DNA of 23,921 nucleotides from Gracilaria domingensis (taxonomy: Eukaryota; Rhodophyta; Florideophyceae; Gracilariales; Gracilariaceae): assembly GCA_022539475.1 (NCBI GenBank), contig VCMS01000245.1, positions 1 through 23,921 of the forward strand. The letters are read 5' to 3'. A program made the position numbers and the translations under genes. Below, in pieces: positions 8,774 through 15,659 of the stretch; the stretch's first letter is position 1; every line of letters starts with the position of its first letter. The notes below the pieces were generated by a model. The model worked only from the letters and a program-made list of their open reading frames with translations. It made no database searches and was not told the DNA's origin.

Positions 8774-9895
8774 TCAAATCTTAGAAGATGCTACATGTAC
8801 GCGATAGCGATTGGCTTCAACAGTCAACAGCAAATGCATATCCATTAGATTCAGAGCTCCTCGGTACTTCTCGTCCCAAAGATCTACAGTATGCTGTCCA
8901 CACTTGTCGACAAACTCCCAGTCCTTCCAGTATCTTCCTAGGAACTGAGTAATATGTGCAGGCATCACTTGGTACTGGGGGTATCCAAATAGAGCCTCCC
9001 ATTCAAGCCGACTTCGGTCCCGATGTGGAACCCGTTCATAAGTCGTTGAAGCAGCATCCACCACCTCCTGTTCAACCACGATGTCATTCTTCCCCTCGCG
9101 AAGAACTTCGGCCATAAGAGTCGTTACATGGTGCTTCGCATGGCTGAAACATGGCCTATTCTTCTCGCACCCCAAGAACTTCCTATGCTTTGTCAGCGAT
9201 AGGCACGCCATACCCGTAGAAAAAGTTCCCGCGAACATGTCCATGGCAAGATCACCCGGTCTTGTGAACCGACATATCAACTCTTTCATCAACTCCCTGG
9301 ACTTCTGCTCCGGTCTTATGTACTGCCCACTTGGTACTGAACTACCTGGCTCATTTACCTTCCATGTCAACCACTCCCCCGCTCTCGGTTTTGGCACCCG
9401 GTCAATTACATTCCTGTTAGCCGGGAAAGTAGAAGGAATGAAATTGTTCTCCTCAAATGGAGTAAGACTGGCTTCCTCGGATGGTCGCAATCCACGCTTC
9501 ACCCCATGAACGGCGTACTCCGTTACGGGCTGTATCCCAAACTTCCGTGGATTCCCTCCAACATTACTTCGATCCCGGATGAACACCAGTGGATTCCCAT
9601 CCACTTTAAACGAAGGAATGAGTTCTGGTTTACCTTCGCTTCCAGCTTCATCTTTCGTACTCGCCGTTTCCGAAAGTATCCTGTGCCAAACATGAAACTG
9701 TGCCATGGCACAGAATATGATGAAGTGCCCACCTGACCGAAGCGCGGAACTTATTAAGTCAGCCGTTCGGATCATGTCATCCTCACTGAAGACATCGTGA
9801 GAACTATTCCGTTTGTTCCTCTTCCTTCGAGTGTTGAAGGGAGGGTCTGTTAGGACAAGCTGTGCCTCACCCCATAAAATCTCACTCTGATTCAC
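8774..9895 (-). CDS. Bacterial-type DNA amino-methyltransferase (beta motif order)
   Basis: SAM-dependent methylation of exocyclic amino groups (N6-adenine or N4-cytosine) in DNA. The catalytic motif IV, LVLTDPPFNTRR, is near the N-terminus (D17-F20 from the GTG at 9895). It is followed by SGGHFIIF, then a 120-residue probable target-recognition region, then RPEQKSRELMKELI (motif X-like) and GDLAMDMFAGTFSTG (SAM-binding motif I, D219), ending in FLGCEKN. Motif IV before motif I is the beta-class arrangement of bacterial restriction-type enzymes, which is unusual in eukaryotes. Motif I reads FAGTFSTG where FxGSGTT is common. The true start is upstream: the frame is open to 9931 and reads GPEAHTHETFVNQSEILW, which joins the 9892-10089 ORF after a one-base shift. 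The TGA at 8774 separates it from the in-frame SET segment. Confidence 0.85.
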   Translation of the reverse strand: MNQSEILWGEAQLVLTDPPFNTRRKRNKRNSSHDVFSEDDMIRTADLISSALRSGGHFIIFCAMAQFHVWHRILSETASTKDEAGSEGKPELIPSFKVDGNPLVFIRDRSNVGGNPRKFGIQPVTEYAVHGVKRGLRPSEEASLTPFEENNFIPSTFPANRNVIDRVPKPRAGEWLTWKVNEPGSSVPSGQYIRPEQKSRELMKELICRFTRPGDLAMDMFAGTFSTGMACLSLTKHRKFLGCEKNRPCFSHAKHHVTTLMAEVLREGKNDIVVEQEVVDAASTTYERVPHRDRSRLEWEALFGYPQYQVMPAHITQFLGRYWKDWEFVDKCGQHTVDLWDEKYRGALNLMDMHLLLTVEANRYRVHVASSKI

Positions 9896-10089
9896 AAACG
9901 TTTCGTGTGTGTGTGCCTCAGGTCCTTCATGTCACAGTTGTACGCTACAAAGTGTGACTTTCTCATCCCCTTCCACACCGTGTCCATATTCATTCGAAGG
10001 AGACTGGATATCCCCTTCATGGGCGGCTCAATACCAGTCTTTTGGATGTTGTACCCGGCAACCCGAGATTCATGCTCCGCACAATTCAC
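9892..10089 (-). pseudogene. N-terminal segment of the methyltransferase, displaced frame
   Basis: Sixty-five codons in another frame, ending ...SHFVAYNCDMKDL, which leads directly into the methyltransferase reading at about 9925. A substrate or metal-independent Rossmann lead-in of this kind (hydrophobic strand, then CDM) is expected before the DPPF block. Both joints (about 9925 and about 10087) need only a one-base-type change, and I read this as part of the same gene. It has no ATG of its own at 10089 (GTG overlapping TGA). Confidence 0.55.
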
Positions 10090-10622
10090 CGCCTCTCGAA
10101 GTCGTCGCCATCGGAGCTCACGAGATCTATATACTCTCGACGAGGTGGGGCTGGGGCAGATTTGGTCGAAGAAGGTTCGGCATTACCGGAAGTTTTAGGA
10201 GTTTTCGTCAGTTCAATATCGGGTTTCCCATGAATGCCCACATTGAACCCTGCCGCATGACGCATACCCTGTATCGGTTTCCATAGCAACTCCGAAAAGT
10301 TCTGAAATCGTGCAGGCAACTCACCGGAGTCAGAACCAGATACGGTATCCATCCGCATCTCCGAGAACTCTATCCAGTTCCTCATCTGATCAGCCCGTCA
10401 GCTATAGAGGCTATCGTGGGTGCATATGGTTTCGAGGTCTGTCAAAAATTCCTTAGCCAGTATTCGGAGGTTTGTATCGCATTCATCACTCAAGGTCTCT
10501 ACCGATCCACTAGTACTGCTCTGTGGCACATCCTGTGTGTTCAATCGAGTACTCTGGCTGGGCGGGGCATAACCAGACTCCCGTGTCTCTAGCGCTGTAT
10601 ACTTCAAAGTCTGCATATTCAT
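10086..10622 (-). pseudogene. Upstream linker segment of the methyltransferase train
   Basis: Two ORFs in one frame (10398-10622 and 10086-10385) separated by a single TGA at 10398-10400. The first part is Ser/Thr-rich (STSGSVETLSDECDTNL), the second has an aromatic motif RFQNFSELLWKPIQGMRHAAG and a Pro/Ser tail (SAPAPPRREYIDLVSSDGDDFE). No known domain was recognised. The frame is also that of the 10635-11378 ORF, so it links the unknown N-terminal domain to the methyltransferase. It is probably a hinge in a multi-domain protein. Confidence 0.5.
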
Positions 10623-10634
10623 GTAAATGTATGG

Positions 10635-11378
10635 TTATACCATGTGCTGAACGTTTGTGTATCCAAGATGACCCGCAAAACAACTCCATGCCCATACGAC
10701 CTCACTGATACCGAATCCCAGTCGATCATAGTTGTCTTTGGAGATTGACGTAAAAGTGGGTATGTACACAGATGGTGCATGGTTCACTTTTCGTTTCTTT
10801 TTCTGTTGTTTCTTCTTCATCATTCTGATGTTGTCGTTCTCTCCCATTATGTGGCCGAGGTATGATAAGTATCTAACGACCTCAAATGGGTTCACAGCTG
10901 TTGGTGGGATGAACACTGTCGTCTTCAGAACCTGCTTTCTCCTGGTCATGAAATAACCAACCAGGCATCGCACCGGTAGGTATATACCCATATCCATAGA
11001 GAGAAGGAAAAAATTGCGGAGTCTCTGGTCCTCATCCCCGTCCTTCTTGTCAAGAAGCTTCGTTACAAGATATCGTTGTTCCACAGGTTTGTTATTCACA
11101 ACACTCTTTCGCAGCTGTTGCAGTGTCAAGTTCTGCAGGTTCTTGGAGTTAGTGGCCTCCTCAAACATCTTCCTTGCCTCCGGAATATCCTTATAGTTCT
11201 CGGCGCAGAACTCTATTAGCCCTCTAAACCCCACGTCCCGTGGCGGATCAGGGCCTCCATCGCTGTCTGCCAAAGCATCGCGAAGAACCAAGAAAAGTCT
11301 GACATATGCATGGAACGCCGGAGGGGGAGCACTCATGTCGATAAGATGTATCTCCTCTCCATCATCGGTGGAATCCAT
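10635..11378 (-). CDS. Unknown N-terminal protein, first ORF of the leftward train
   Basis: The ORF is 247 residues, from ATG 11378 to TAA 10635-10637. The ATG is about 30 bases downstream of TTTAAA (11408-11413). The sequence has an acidic start, an amphipathic helical region (about 60-110), a hydrophobic block FFLLSMDMGIYLPVRCLVGYF (about 125-145), a basic run KKKQQKKKRKV (about 195, a possible nuclear localisation signal) and a Trp-rich end. I do not recognise a family. After the stop, the same frame continues through PYIYMNMQTLKY into the 10622 ORF, so the stop may be a CAA-to-TAA change inside a longer protein. Alternatively this is an independent small gene. Confidence 0.6.
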   Translation of the reverse strand: MDSTDDGEEIHLIDMSAPPPAFHAYVRLFLVLRDALADSDGGPDPPRDVGFRGLIEFCAENYKDIPEARKMFEEATNSKNLQNLTLQQLRKSVVNNKPVEQRYLVTKLLDKKDGDEDQRLRNFFLLSMDMGIYLPVRCLVGYFMTRRKQVLKTTVFIPPTAVNPFEVVRYLSYLGHIMGENDNIRMMKKKQQKKKRKVNHAPSVYIPTFTSISKDNYDRLGFGISEVVWAWSCFAGHLGYTNVQHMV

Positions 11379-11388
11379 CGCTTCATCG

Positions 11389-11490
11389 CAAACAACGGAG
11401 GCGAACCTTTAAATGGCACTTACGCTAGGCACCCCCGCTTTCGGCAGCTCCTCCCAGCGCACTGCCAGTCTCGTCCGTGTCCGTGTCCAC
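11389..11490 (-). promoter_or_regulatory. Left arm of duplicated divergent promoter
   Basis: About 100 bases matching the reverse complement of 12836-12938 at about 93% by eye, with two one-base gaps. It covers TTTAAA (11408-11413), GGCACCCCCGCTTTCGGCAG and TCTCGTCCGTGTCC. It lies just upstream of the first leftward ORF. Both gene trains would therefore share regulation. Confidence 0.85.
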
Positions 11491-11502
11491 TCGGTGCGAT
11501 AG

Positions 11503-11570
11503 CGTCGCGTGTCGGCCACGTCGCGATTCGGAGCTATTGCAAAGGTCGCGTATTGTGCTAAAAGTCGCGG
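11503..11570. repeat. Four GTCGCG repeats
   Basis: GTCGCG occurs near 11505, 11520, 11546 and 11564 on the plus strand, just outside the left promoter arm. The spacing is irregular. It could be a cluster of short binding sites; no equivalent cluster was seen beside the right arm. Confidence 0.5.
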
Positions 11571-11629
11571 ATCAAGTGGGTGTGAAGCGCTAGTTTTTTC
11601 TAGTTTGATATATGTGCACGGCGTGTGCA

Positions 11630-11819
11630 GCGAAATCACTGCCGGAAGTGCCGGGAGGAGTGTTTTGGGAGGCCTCCAGAGGGTGCCAGAATGTGGCTAG
11701 AACGTGCCCGCGGGCGGGGGGGGGGTCAGTCGTGTTAGGGTAGGTACCCTAACACGACCGGACCCCCCCGCCCGAGGGCATAAAATCGCACATTTTTCAA
11801 AAAATCGCCCAAAACGTGC
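11630..11819 (+). repeat. GC-rich foldback unit, copy 1
   Basis: Runs from GCGAAATCACTGC to CAAAACGTGC. Its core is a hairpin at about 11706-11780: GCCCGCGGGCGGGG, then a near-perfect palindrome CGTGTTAGGGTA/TACCCTAACACG at 11731-11756, then CCCCGCCCGAGGGC. It is inverted relative to copy 3 (12459-12636). Confidence 0.85.
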
Positions 11820-11894
11820 GGAATCAGTGACCGAATCTGTACTATCAGTGGTTCCCACCTGTTCTACACGCTGCAGCAGTATATGCACCAGGCT

Positions 11895-12087
11895 GTTGCA
11901 ATTGTGCAACATGGCACTTGCAGGGGTTGGTCCAATCCGATTGCGAGAAATTGCAATCACCCTTCCCCTCTGCAATCGCAATTGCAATCTCCCTCACCGT
12001 TTTCAATCGCGATTGCAATCATCTCTCTCCTTCGCAATCACGAATGCGATTGGGAGTATTTGTGCAATCGCAATCGCAATTGCAATA
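11895..12087. repeat. Cluster of GCAATYGC palindromic iterons
   Basis: Short inverted motifs built from GCAAT/ATTGC recur: GTTGCAATTGTGCAAC (11895-11910), ATTGCGAGAAATTGCAATC (11939-11957), TGCAATCGCAATTGCAAT (11971-11988), CAATCGCGATTGCAATC (12004-12020), CGCAATCACGAATGCGATTG (12033-12052) and CAATCGCAATCGCAATTGCA (12065-12084). They sit at the centre of the divergent region. The arrangement resembles iterons or partition-type sites. They are a reasonable candidate target for the ParB-like protein encoded next door, but that is inference. Confidence 0.75.
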
Positions 12088-12319
12088 CAACGTAGATCTG
12101 GCAGCTCTCGTTATGTTCTACATTGTATGTTTAACTCTACGCTAATCTCAAACATAATATGAGAGTGTAGAGAAAGCTTTGTTTACGTACGAATAACTTT
12201 AGAACGGCGCTGTTCCGGATGTGGTGATCGCAGAGAGAGTAGGTGTGGTGCGCGTGGGAATTAGGGAGCGTTTGCGGGATGGAGAAGACGCGTTGGTGCA
12301 TTGAGGTGACGCGGTGGGT
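12088..12319. other. Spacer between iterons and foldback
   Basis: No gene. It contains a weak inverted repeat CTCTACGCTAATCTCA...ATGAGAGTGTAGAG (about 12134-12172), and is otherwise unremarkable. Confidence 0.4.
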
Positions 12320-12461
12320 GCCGGAAGTGCCGGGAGGAGTGTTTTGGGAGGTCTCCGGAAGGCGCCAGAATGTGGCCAGAACGTGCCCGCGGGCGGGGGG
12401 GGGGGGTCGGTCGTGTTAGGGTAGGTAACCTAACACGATCGGACACCCCCGCCCGCGGGCA
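12320..12461 (+). repeat. GC-rich foldback unit, copy 2
   Basis: Same unit as copy 1 from GCCGGAAGTGCCGGGAGGAG onward, with its own TTAGGG/CCTAAC palindrome at about 12410-12437. It faces copy 3 across a spacer of about 38 bases (ACGTTTTGGGCGATTTTTTG...), so 12320-12620 forms a very large hairpin with arms of about 120-140 bases. Confidence 0.85.
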
Positions 12462-12636
12462 CGTTTTGGGCGATTTTTTGAAAAATGTGCGATTTTATGC
12501 CCGCGGGCGGGGGGTCCGGTCGTGTTAGGGTACCTACCCTAACACGACCGACCCCCCTCGCCCGCGGGCACGTTCTGGCCACATTCTGGCGCCTTCCCGG
12601 GACCTCCCAAAACACGCCGCCCCGCAGTGATTTCGC
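12459..12636 (-). repeat. GC-rich foldback unit, copy 3 (inverted)
   Basis: Reverse-orientation copy of 11630-11819, including the same GCGAAATCACTGC end (12624-12636), the palindrome at about 12523-12548 and the AT-rich tail (CGATTTTTTGAAAAATGTGC). Copies 1 and 3 bracket the iteron cluster as an inner inverted repeat. Confidence 0.85.
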
Positions 12637-12835
12637 TACACCCGGCCGCCGGTACGTTGGCGCCGCTGTCCACGTGTATTGGCGGGAGTAGGTTGTACAT
12701 GAAAGTGAATGAGTGTACTCTTGACTACTATGCAAAGCATTTGAAGAGCACGATTAGAGAGCGCGACCATTGCTCGCGTGAGTGATCATTGCGCGAACTC
12801 CACGACTCTAAAGCGTACAATCAGCGTGCGAGCGG

Positions 12836-12938
12836 CCACGGACAGGACACGGACGAGACTGGCAGTGCGCTGGGAGGAGCTGCCGAAAGCGGGGGTGGCC
12901 AGCGTAAGTCGCCATTTAAAGGCTCACCTCCGTTCTTG
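12836..12938 (+). promoter_or_regulatory. Right arm of duplicated divergent promoter
   Basis: Inverted copy of 11389-11490, with TTTAAA at 12915-12920 and the same GC-rich upstream segment. The first rightward ATG is at 12997, about 77 bases after the box, where the left side has about 30; the leader has therefore diverged while the promoter stayed similar. Confidence 0.85.
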
Positions 12939-12996
12939 TATCGTCCAGAGCGAGCGTATTGTTGATATACAAATTTCACTGCAATAGGGGTTCAAC

Positions 12997-13881
12997 ATGA
13001 AGCCAACTCGTGTTAGAAAGCGTACGCAAAGCGTGACTCCTCGCACTCGGCGGAGCACTCGATCATTGCAAGGTGGAATGCGGGTTTCTCTGCAGATGGA
13101 TATTGAGAATGAAGGAAAGGTGATAGTCGGGGAAGCGTTGTTGCATGGAATTGGAAGTGTTCTACGCCGCGAGTTGAACGGGAAGCAATTGGACCCAGGT
13201 CTTGTGGTGGTTCATAATACTCTCATCAGTCGAAGCGGTCACACGTTCTACCCTTACCGGGCGGAGGGCCTGGATCTTCCACAATACATCCAGGATCTCC
13301 GGACGGCCGCTCCTTGGGATGAGAAAATGATGGAACCGGTGGCAGCCAGCATTCCCGCGGCCAAGCGACGAACGGTGAGTGCTATGAGTGAGGTGAGGAC
13401 GCCGACAAGCCGCACGGAGCCAATTCGAAGTTCATCAACACCGAGAGGTAGCGCATCAGTAGCACCTCCGCGGGCAGGTCCGTCGTCTTTTATGAAGCGG
13501 TCTATGGAGACGAGAGCATCCCCAGCTACGAAGCAGACAGGTCAAACAAAGTCTACCTCCGCTACGAAGCCCACTGCGTCGAAAAGGGCATCTCCTGCGA
13601 TGAATCAGACCGTCGACACAAGGGGATCTTCTGCGTCGAAACAGACGGTTCAGCACGGGACGGCTGTGCAAGAAGAGGAAGATGAGATCATAAAAGGTCC
13701 CCTTCCAGACGCGGATGCGCAATCCGCACAAGGAGCTGGTCCATCTGTACCCCAAACTGCACCAGAAACTGCGGAGCAGCAGGACGATGACGTTGTGCTT
13801 CTGTCCGCAAGAATGGCACGTTCAAGTTTTTCTGGCGAGCGGTCTGGAACACAAGGGACACCTACTCGGAGCAAGAGGTAG
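12997..13881 (+). CDS. Unknown N-terminal domain of the ParB-like protein
   Basis: The ORF is 294 residues from ATG 12997. Residues 1-25 are Arg-rich (possible nuclear localisation or DNA contact). Residues 28-115 form a compact conserved-looking domain (VIVGEALLHGIGSVLRREL, LVVVHNTLISRSGHTFYPYR, APWDEKMM). From 120 on it is Ser/Thr/Ala-rich with degenerate repeats of the type KQT...RASPAMNQT. It ends acidic (EEEDEI, DDDVVLL). No family recognised. The TAG at 13879-13881 is the only break before the ParB-like ORF: the same frame continues as RRIRQKVPIVNLNQYRM, so this was probably one protein. The stop could be a CAG-to-TAG change. Confidence 0.65.
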   Translation: MKPTRVRKRTQSVTPRTRRSTRSLQGGMRVSLQMDIENEGKVIVGEALLHGIGSVLRRELNGKQLDPGLVVVHNTLISRSGHTFYPYRAEGLDLPQYIQDLRTAAPWDEKMMEPVAASIPAAKRRTVSAMSEVRTPTSRTEPIRSSSTPRGSASVAPPRAGPSSFMKRSMETRASPATKQTGQTKSTSATKPTASKRASPAMNQTVDTRGSSASKQTVQHGTAVQEEEDEIIKGPLPDADAQSAQGAGPSVPQTAPETAEQQDDDVVLLSARMARSSFSGERSGTQGTPTRSKR

Positions 13882-13908
13882 AGACGAATTCGTCAGAAGG
13901 TACCAATC

Positions 13909-15021
13909 GTGAACCTCAATCAGTACCGGATGGTTGTTGTTACTGTTGACATCACTCTGGTGGACACTCCGCCCAATTTACTCCGTGGAGTAATTAAACG
14001 TCACGGTGAAGCCCTTGTGAAGAGTATGGAGGAGCAGGGGATATTGCAGTCGATGGGTTCTCCAGTGGTGGCCTTACAAGATGCTACTGCGGGAGAGAGG
14101 GATACTGACAAGGGACGCCTAACGAAGAAGTGCTTCATTGTAGATGGTTTGCATCGTCTGAAAGCTATACAATATTTGGCAGCGACTGGTGCACCGAATT
14201 GGAAGCGATTAGCCAGGTTTTGGCGTTGCAATCTGCTGATACGAAGAGATGGGAGGCCCATTGGGATGAAGGAATTGTTATGTGTTGCTTCGTACCTCAA
14301 TGAGTCGAGGAGTACCATGCGAAGGATGATGTTTGCGGACAAGATACACTCTATAGTTAGTGTTGTCGCCATTCTAATTGAAGATGTTGAGGGGGTGACG
14401 CCAGCAGACGTGGATCCTGCAGAAGGGACAGAAGTGTTGAAGGAGAGCCAACTGAATGGGACTGTGCAAGAGCGTCAGTATCTGAGATATGCCAATGTCG
14501 CCCTGCAACTCATGTCTCGTGAGGGAATGCTGGCCCATTTCGAGGATATATGTGAGAGTGTGAGTGACATAGGTCTCACACCTCTGTCCCATACTCCGCT
14601 ATATGTTTTGGATGCCGAGGAGTTTTCCTTCATTCTAGACTGTCTTCAGATGTTTCTATTGAAGCGCAAGTCGACGAAGACAAAGCAATGGAAACGCTTT
14701 GAGGAGGTTCGAGGTTTCTTTTATGATAGAGCAGTGTCTCTGTTCCGCGCGGCTCGAGCAGTGAGGAATGAATTGAACGAGGAAGAGTCGATGGAAGTGT
14801 TCCTGAAACGCGAAATCAGTCTGTCTGCTCCATCGAATGAAGATGACGTTGAAGACCCAGATAACAACGCAGCTGTGAATCAGTTCCTTTTGGGACAAGT
14901 TGTGAACTTCAACACATTGCCGCGTGTTCGGAGCAGGATGAACTCAATTAGAACTGCCACGACATCCGTTCAAAATCGATTGCGGACGATGCTCAAGTTA
15001 ATTCCCCCCCCGCACCAGTGA
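13909..15021 (+). CDS. ParB/Srx-like domain protein
   Basis: Pattern of the ParB/sulfiredoxin-like fold, which binds DNA and, in ParB, CTP. After VDITLVDTPPNLLRG comes a helix (ALVKSMEEQGIL), then FIVDGLHRLKAIQYLA with the signature DGxHR (D79, H82, R83 from the GTG at 13909). This stands where ParB has GERRxxA and related nucleases DGxHR. It is followed by WKRLARFWRCNLLIRRDGRP and a helical region that includes ASYLNESRSTMRRMM. The remaining 200 residues are helical with no named domain. The GTG at 13909 is not a believable eukaryotic start; the frame continues from the 12997 ORF. At the 3' end a run of eight C (about 15004-15011) precedes the stop, and a one-base change there would open into the 15018 ORF. 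Confidence 0.65.
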   Translation: MNLNQYRMVVVTVDITLVDTPPNLLRGVIKRHGEALVKSMEEQGILQSMGSPVVALQDATAGERDTDKGRLTKKCFIVDGLHRLKAIQYLAATGAPNWKRLARFWRCNLLIRRDGRPIGMKELLCVASYLNESRSTMRRMMFADKIHSIVSVVAILIEDVEGVTPADVDPAEGTEVLKESQLNGTVQERQYLRYANVALQLMSREGMLAHFEDICESVSDIGLTPLSHTPLYVLDAEEFSFILDCLQMFLLKRKSTKTKQWKRFEEVRGFFYDRAVSLFRAARAVRNELNEEESMEVFLKREISLSAPSNEDDVEDPDNNAAVNQFLLGQVVNFNTLPRVRSRMNSIRTATTSVQNRLRTMLKLIPPPHQ

Positions 15022-15644
15022 AGCAGTCCGTGACGAAGAGGAGGACTCCCGCTGCTGCTGCTGCAACATCTGCCAGTGAAGAAGGGGAGCCGCGAAGAAG
15101 TGCACGAGAACGGGCGCAGGTGAGTTATAGGGAAATTGAGCACGGCCGAAATCGAGGTGCCATAGAAGTTCTGGATAGCTCTGAAGAAGAACAGCGGGCT
15201 CCGCCGAGGAAGAAACGGAGAAAGGCTTTCACACAACAGATGAGATCTACTCTGAACAGCATGACACCGGATGACCTGATGTCTCAAATAAATGAACATG
15301 TGCTGAGAGGAAGGTCGATGAAGGTTCAGTTCATGGCATTGGAAGAGGGAGCGAATGCAGAGAACGCAGGCAGTTCTGCATTTGTGGATGACGAAGAGCT
15401 TCTTGATGTGACAGTTCCACGGGTTGTCACTGTCGAGAAAGATGCTGCGCCAGACGATCAGCAAGAGACAGGTGGGGGGTCATTTGATGACGAGTTACCT
15501 ACAGCTCTTCAGGAATCTGAAGAGCACGGACTTGTTCGAGGAGACCCATATGATGGCCCACCGAACCCATCATGGTGCGGGTATGTCAGGCTGAGACCGC
15601 AAGAATGGCAAGGGAAGAACATAATTGAGCACAAGGACCCCTAG
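15018..15644 (+). CDS. Charged linker between ParB-like and dioxygenase ORFs
   Basis: About 208 codons beginning at a GTG that overlaps the previous TGA. It opens basic and Ala-rich (KRRTPAAAAATSASEEGEP), has a probable nuclear localisation signal (PPRKKRRKAF, about 55-64), then an acidic middle and a more ordered end (PSWCGYVRLRPQEW). No known domain. It follows the ParB-like ORF after a C8 slip and shares its frame with the dioxygenase ORF, separated only by the TAG at 15642-15644. Best read as an interdomain linker of one long protein. Confidence 0.6.
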   Translation: MKQSVTKRRTPAAAAATSASEEGEPRRSARERAQVSYREIEHGRNRGAIEVLDSSEEEQRAPPRKKRRKAFTQQMRSTLNSMTPDDLMSQINEHVLRGRSMKVQFMALEEGANAENAGSSAFVDDEELLDVTVPRVVTVEKDAAPDDQQETGGGSFDDELPTALQESEEHGLVRGDPYDGPPNPSWCGYVRLRPQEWQGKNIIEHKDP

Positions 15645-15659
15645 CTCAGAGTCATTCAC

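Noticed and set aside
10607..10641. A 30-base GT...AG segment on the minus strand covering the TAA at 10635, as a tiny intron
   Set aside because: Too short for an ordinary spliceosomal intron, and none of the other four stops has a similar GT...AG frame. Chance is more likely.
11731..11756. TTAGGG as a telomere relic
   Set aside because: Only a single TTAGGG/CCCTAA pair per unit inside a palindrome, with no tandem array.
11895..12087. CRISPR array
   Set aside because: Motifs are short, overlapping and palindromic with no uniform repeat-spacer pattern.
11704..12162. Open frames through the foldback and iteron region
   Set aside because: They translate palindromes and simple repeats; no codon or domain support.
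9892..15021. GTGA stop/start overlaps at 9892-9895, 10086-10089 and 15018-15021, as in translationally coupled operons
   Set aside because: The organism looks eukaryotic, GTG starts are not expected, and the protein sense runs across each joint, so frameshift lesions explain them better.
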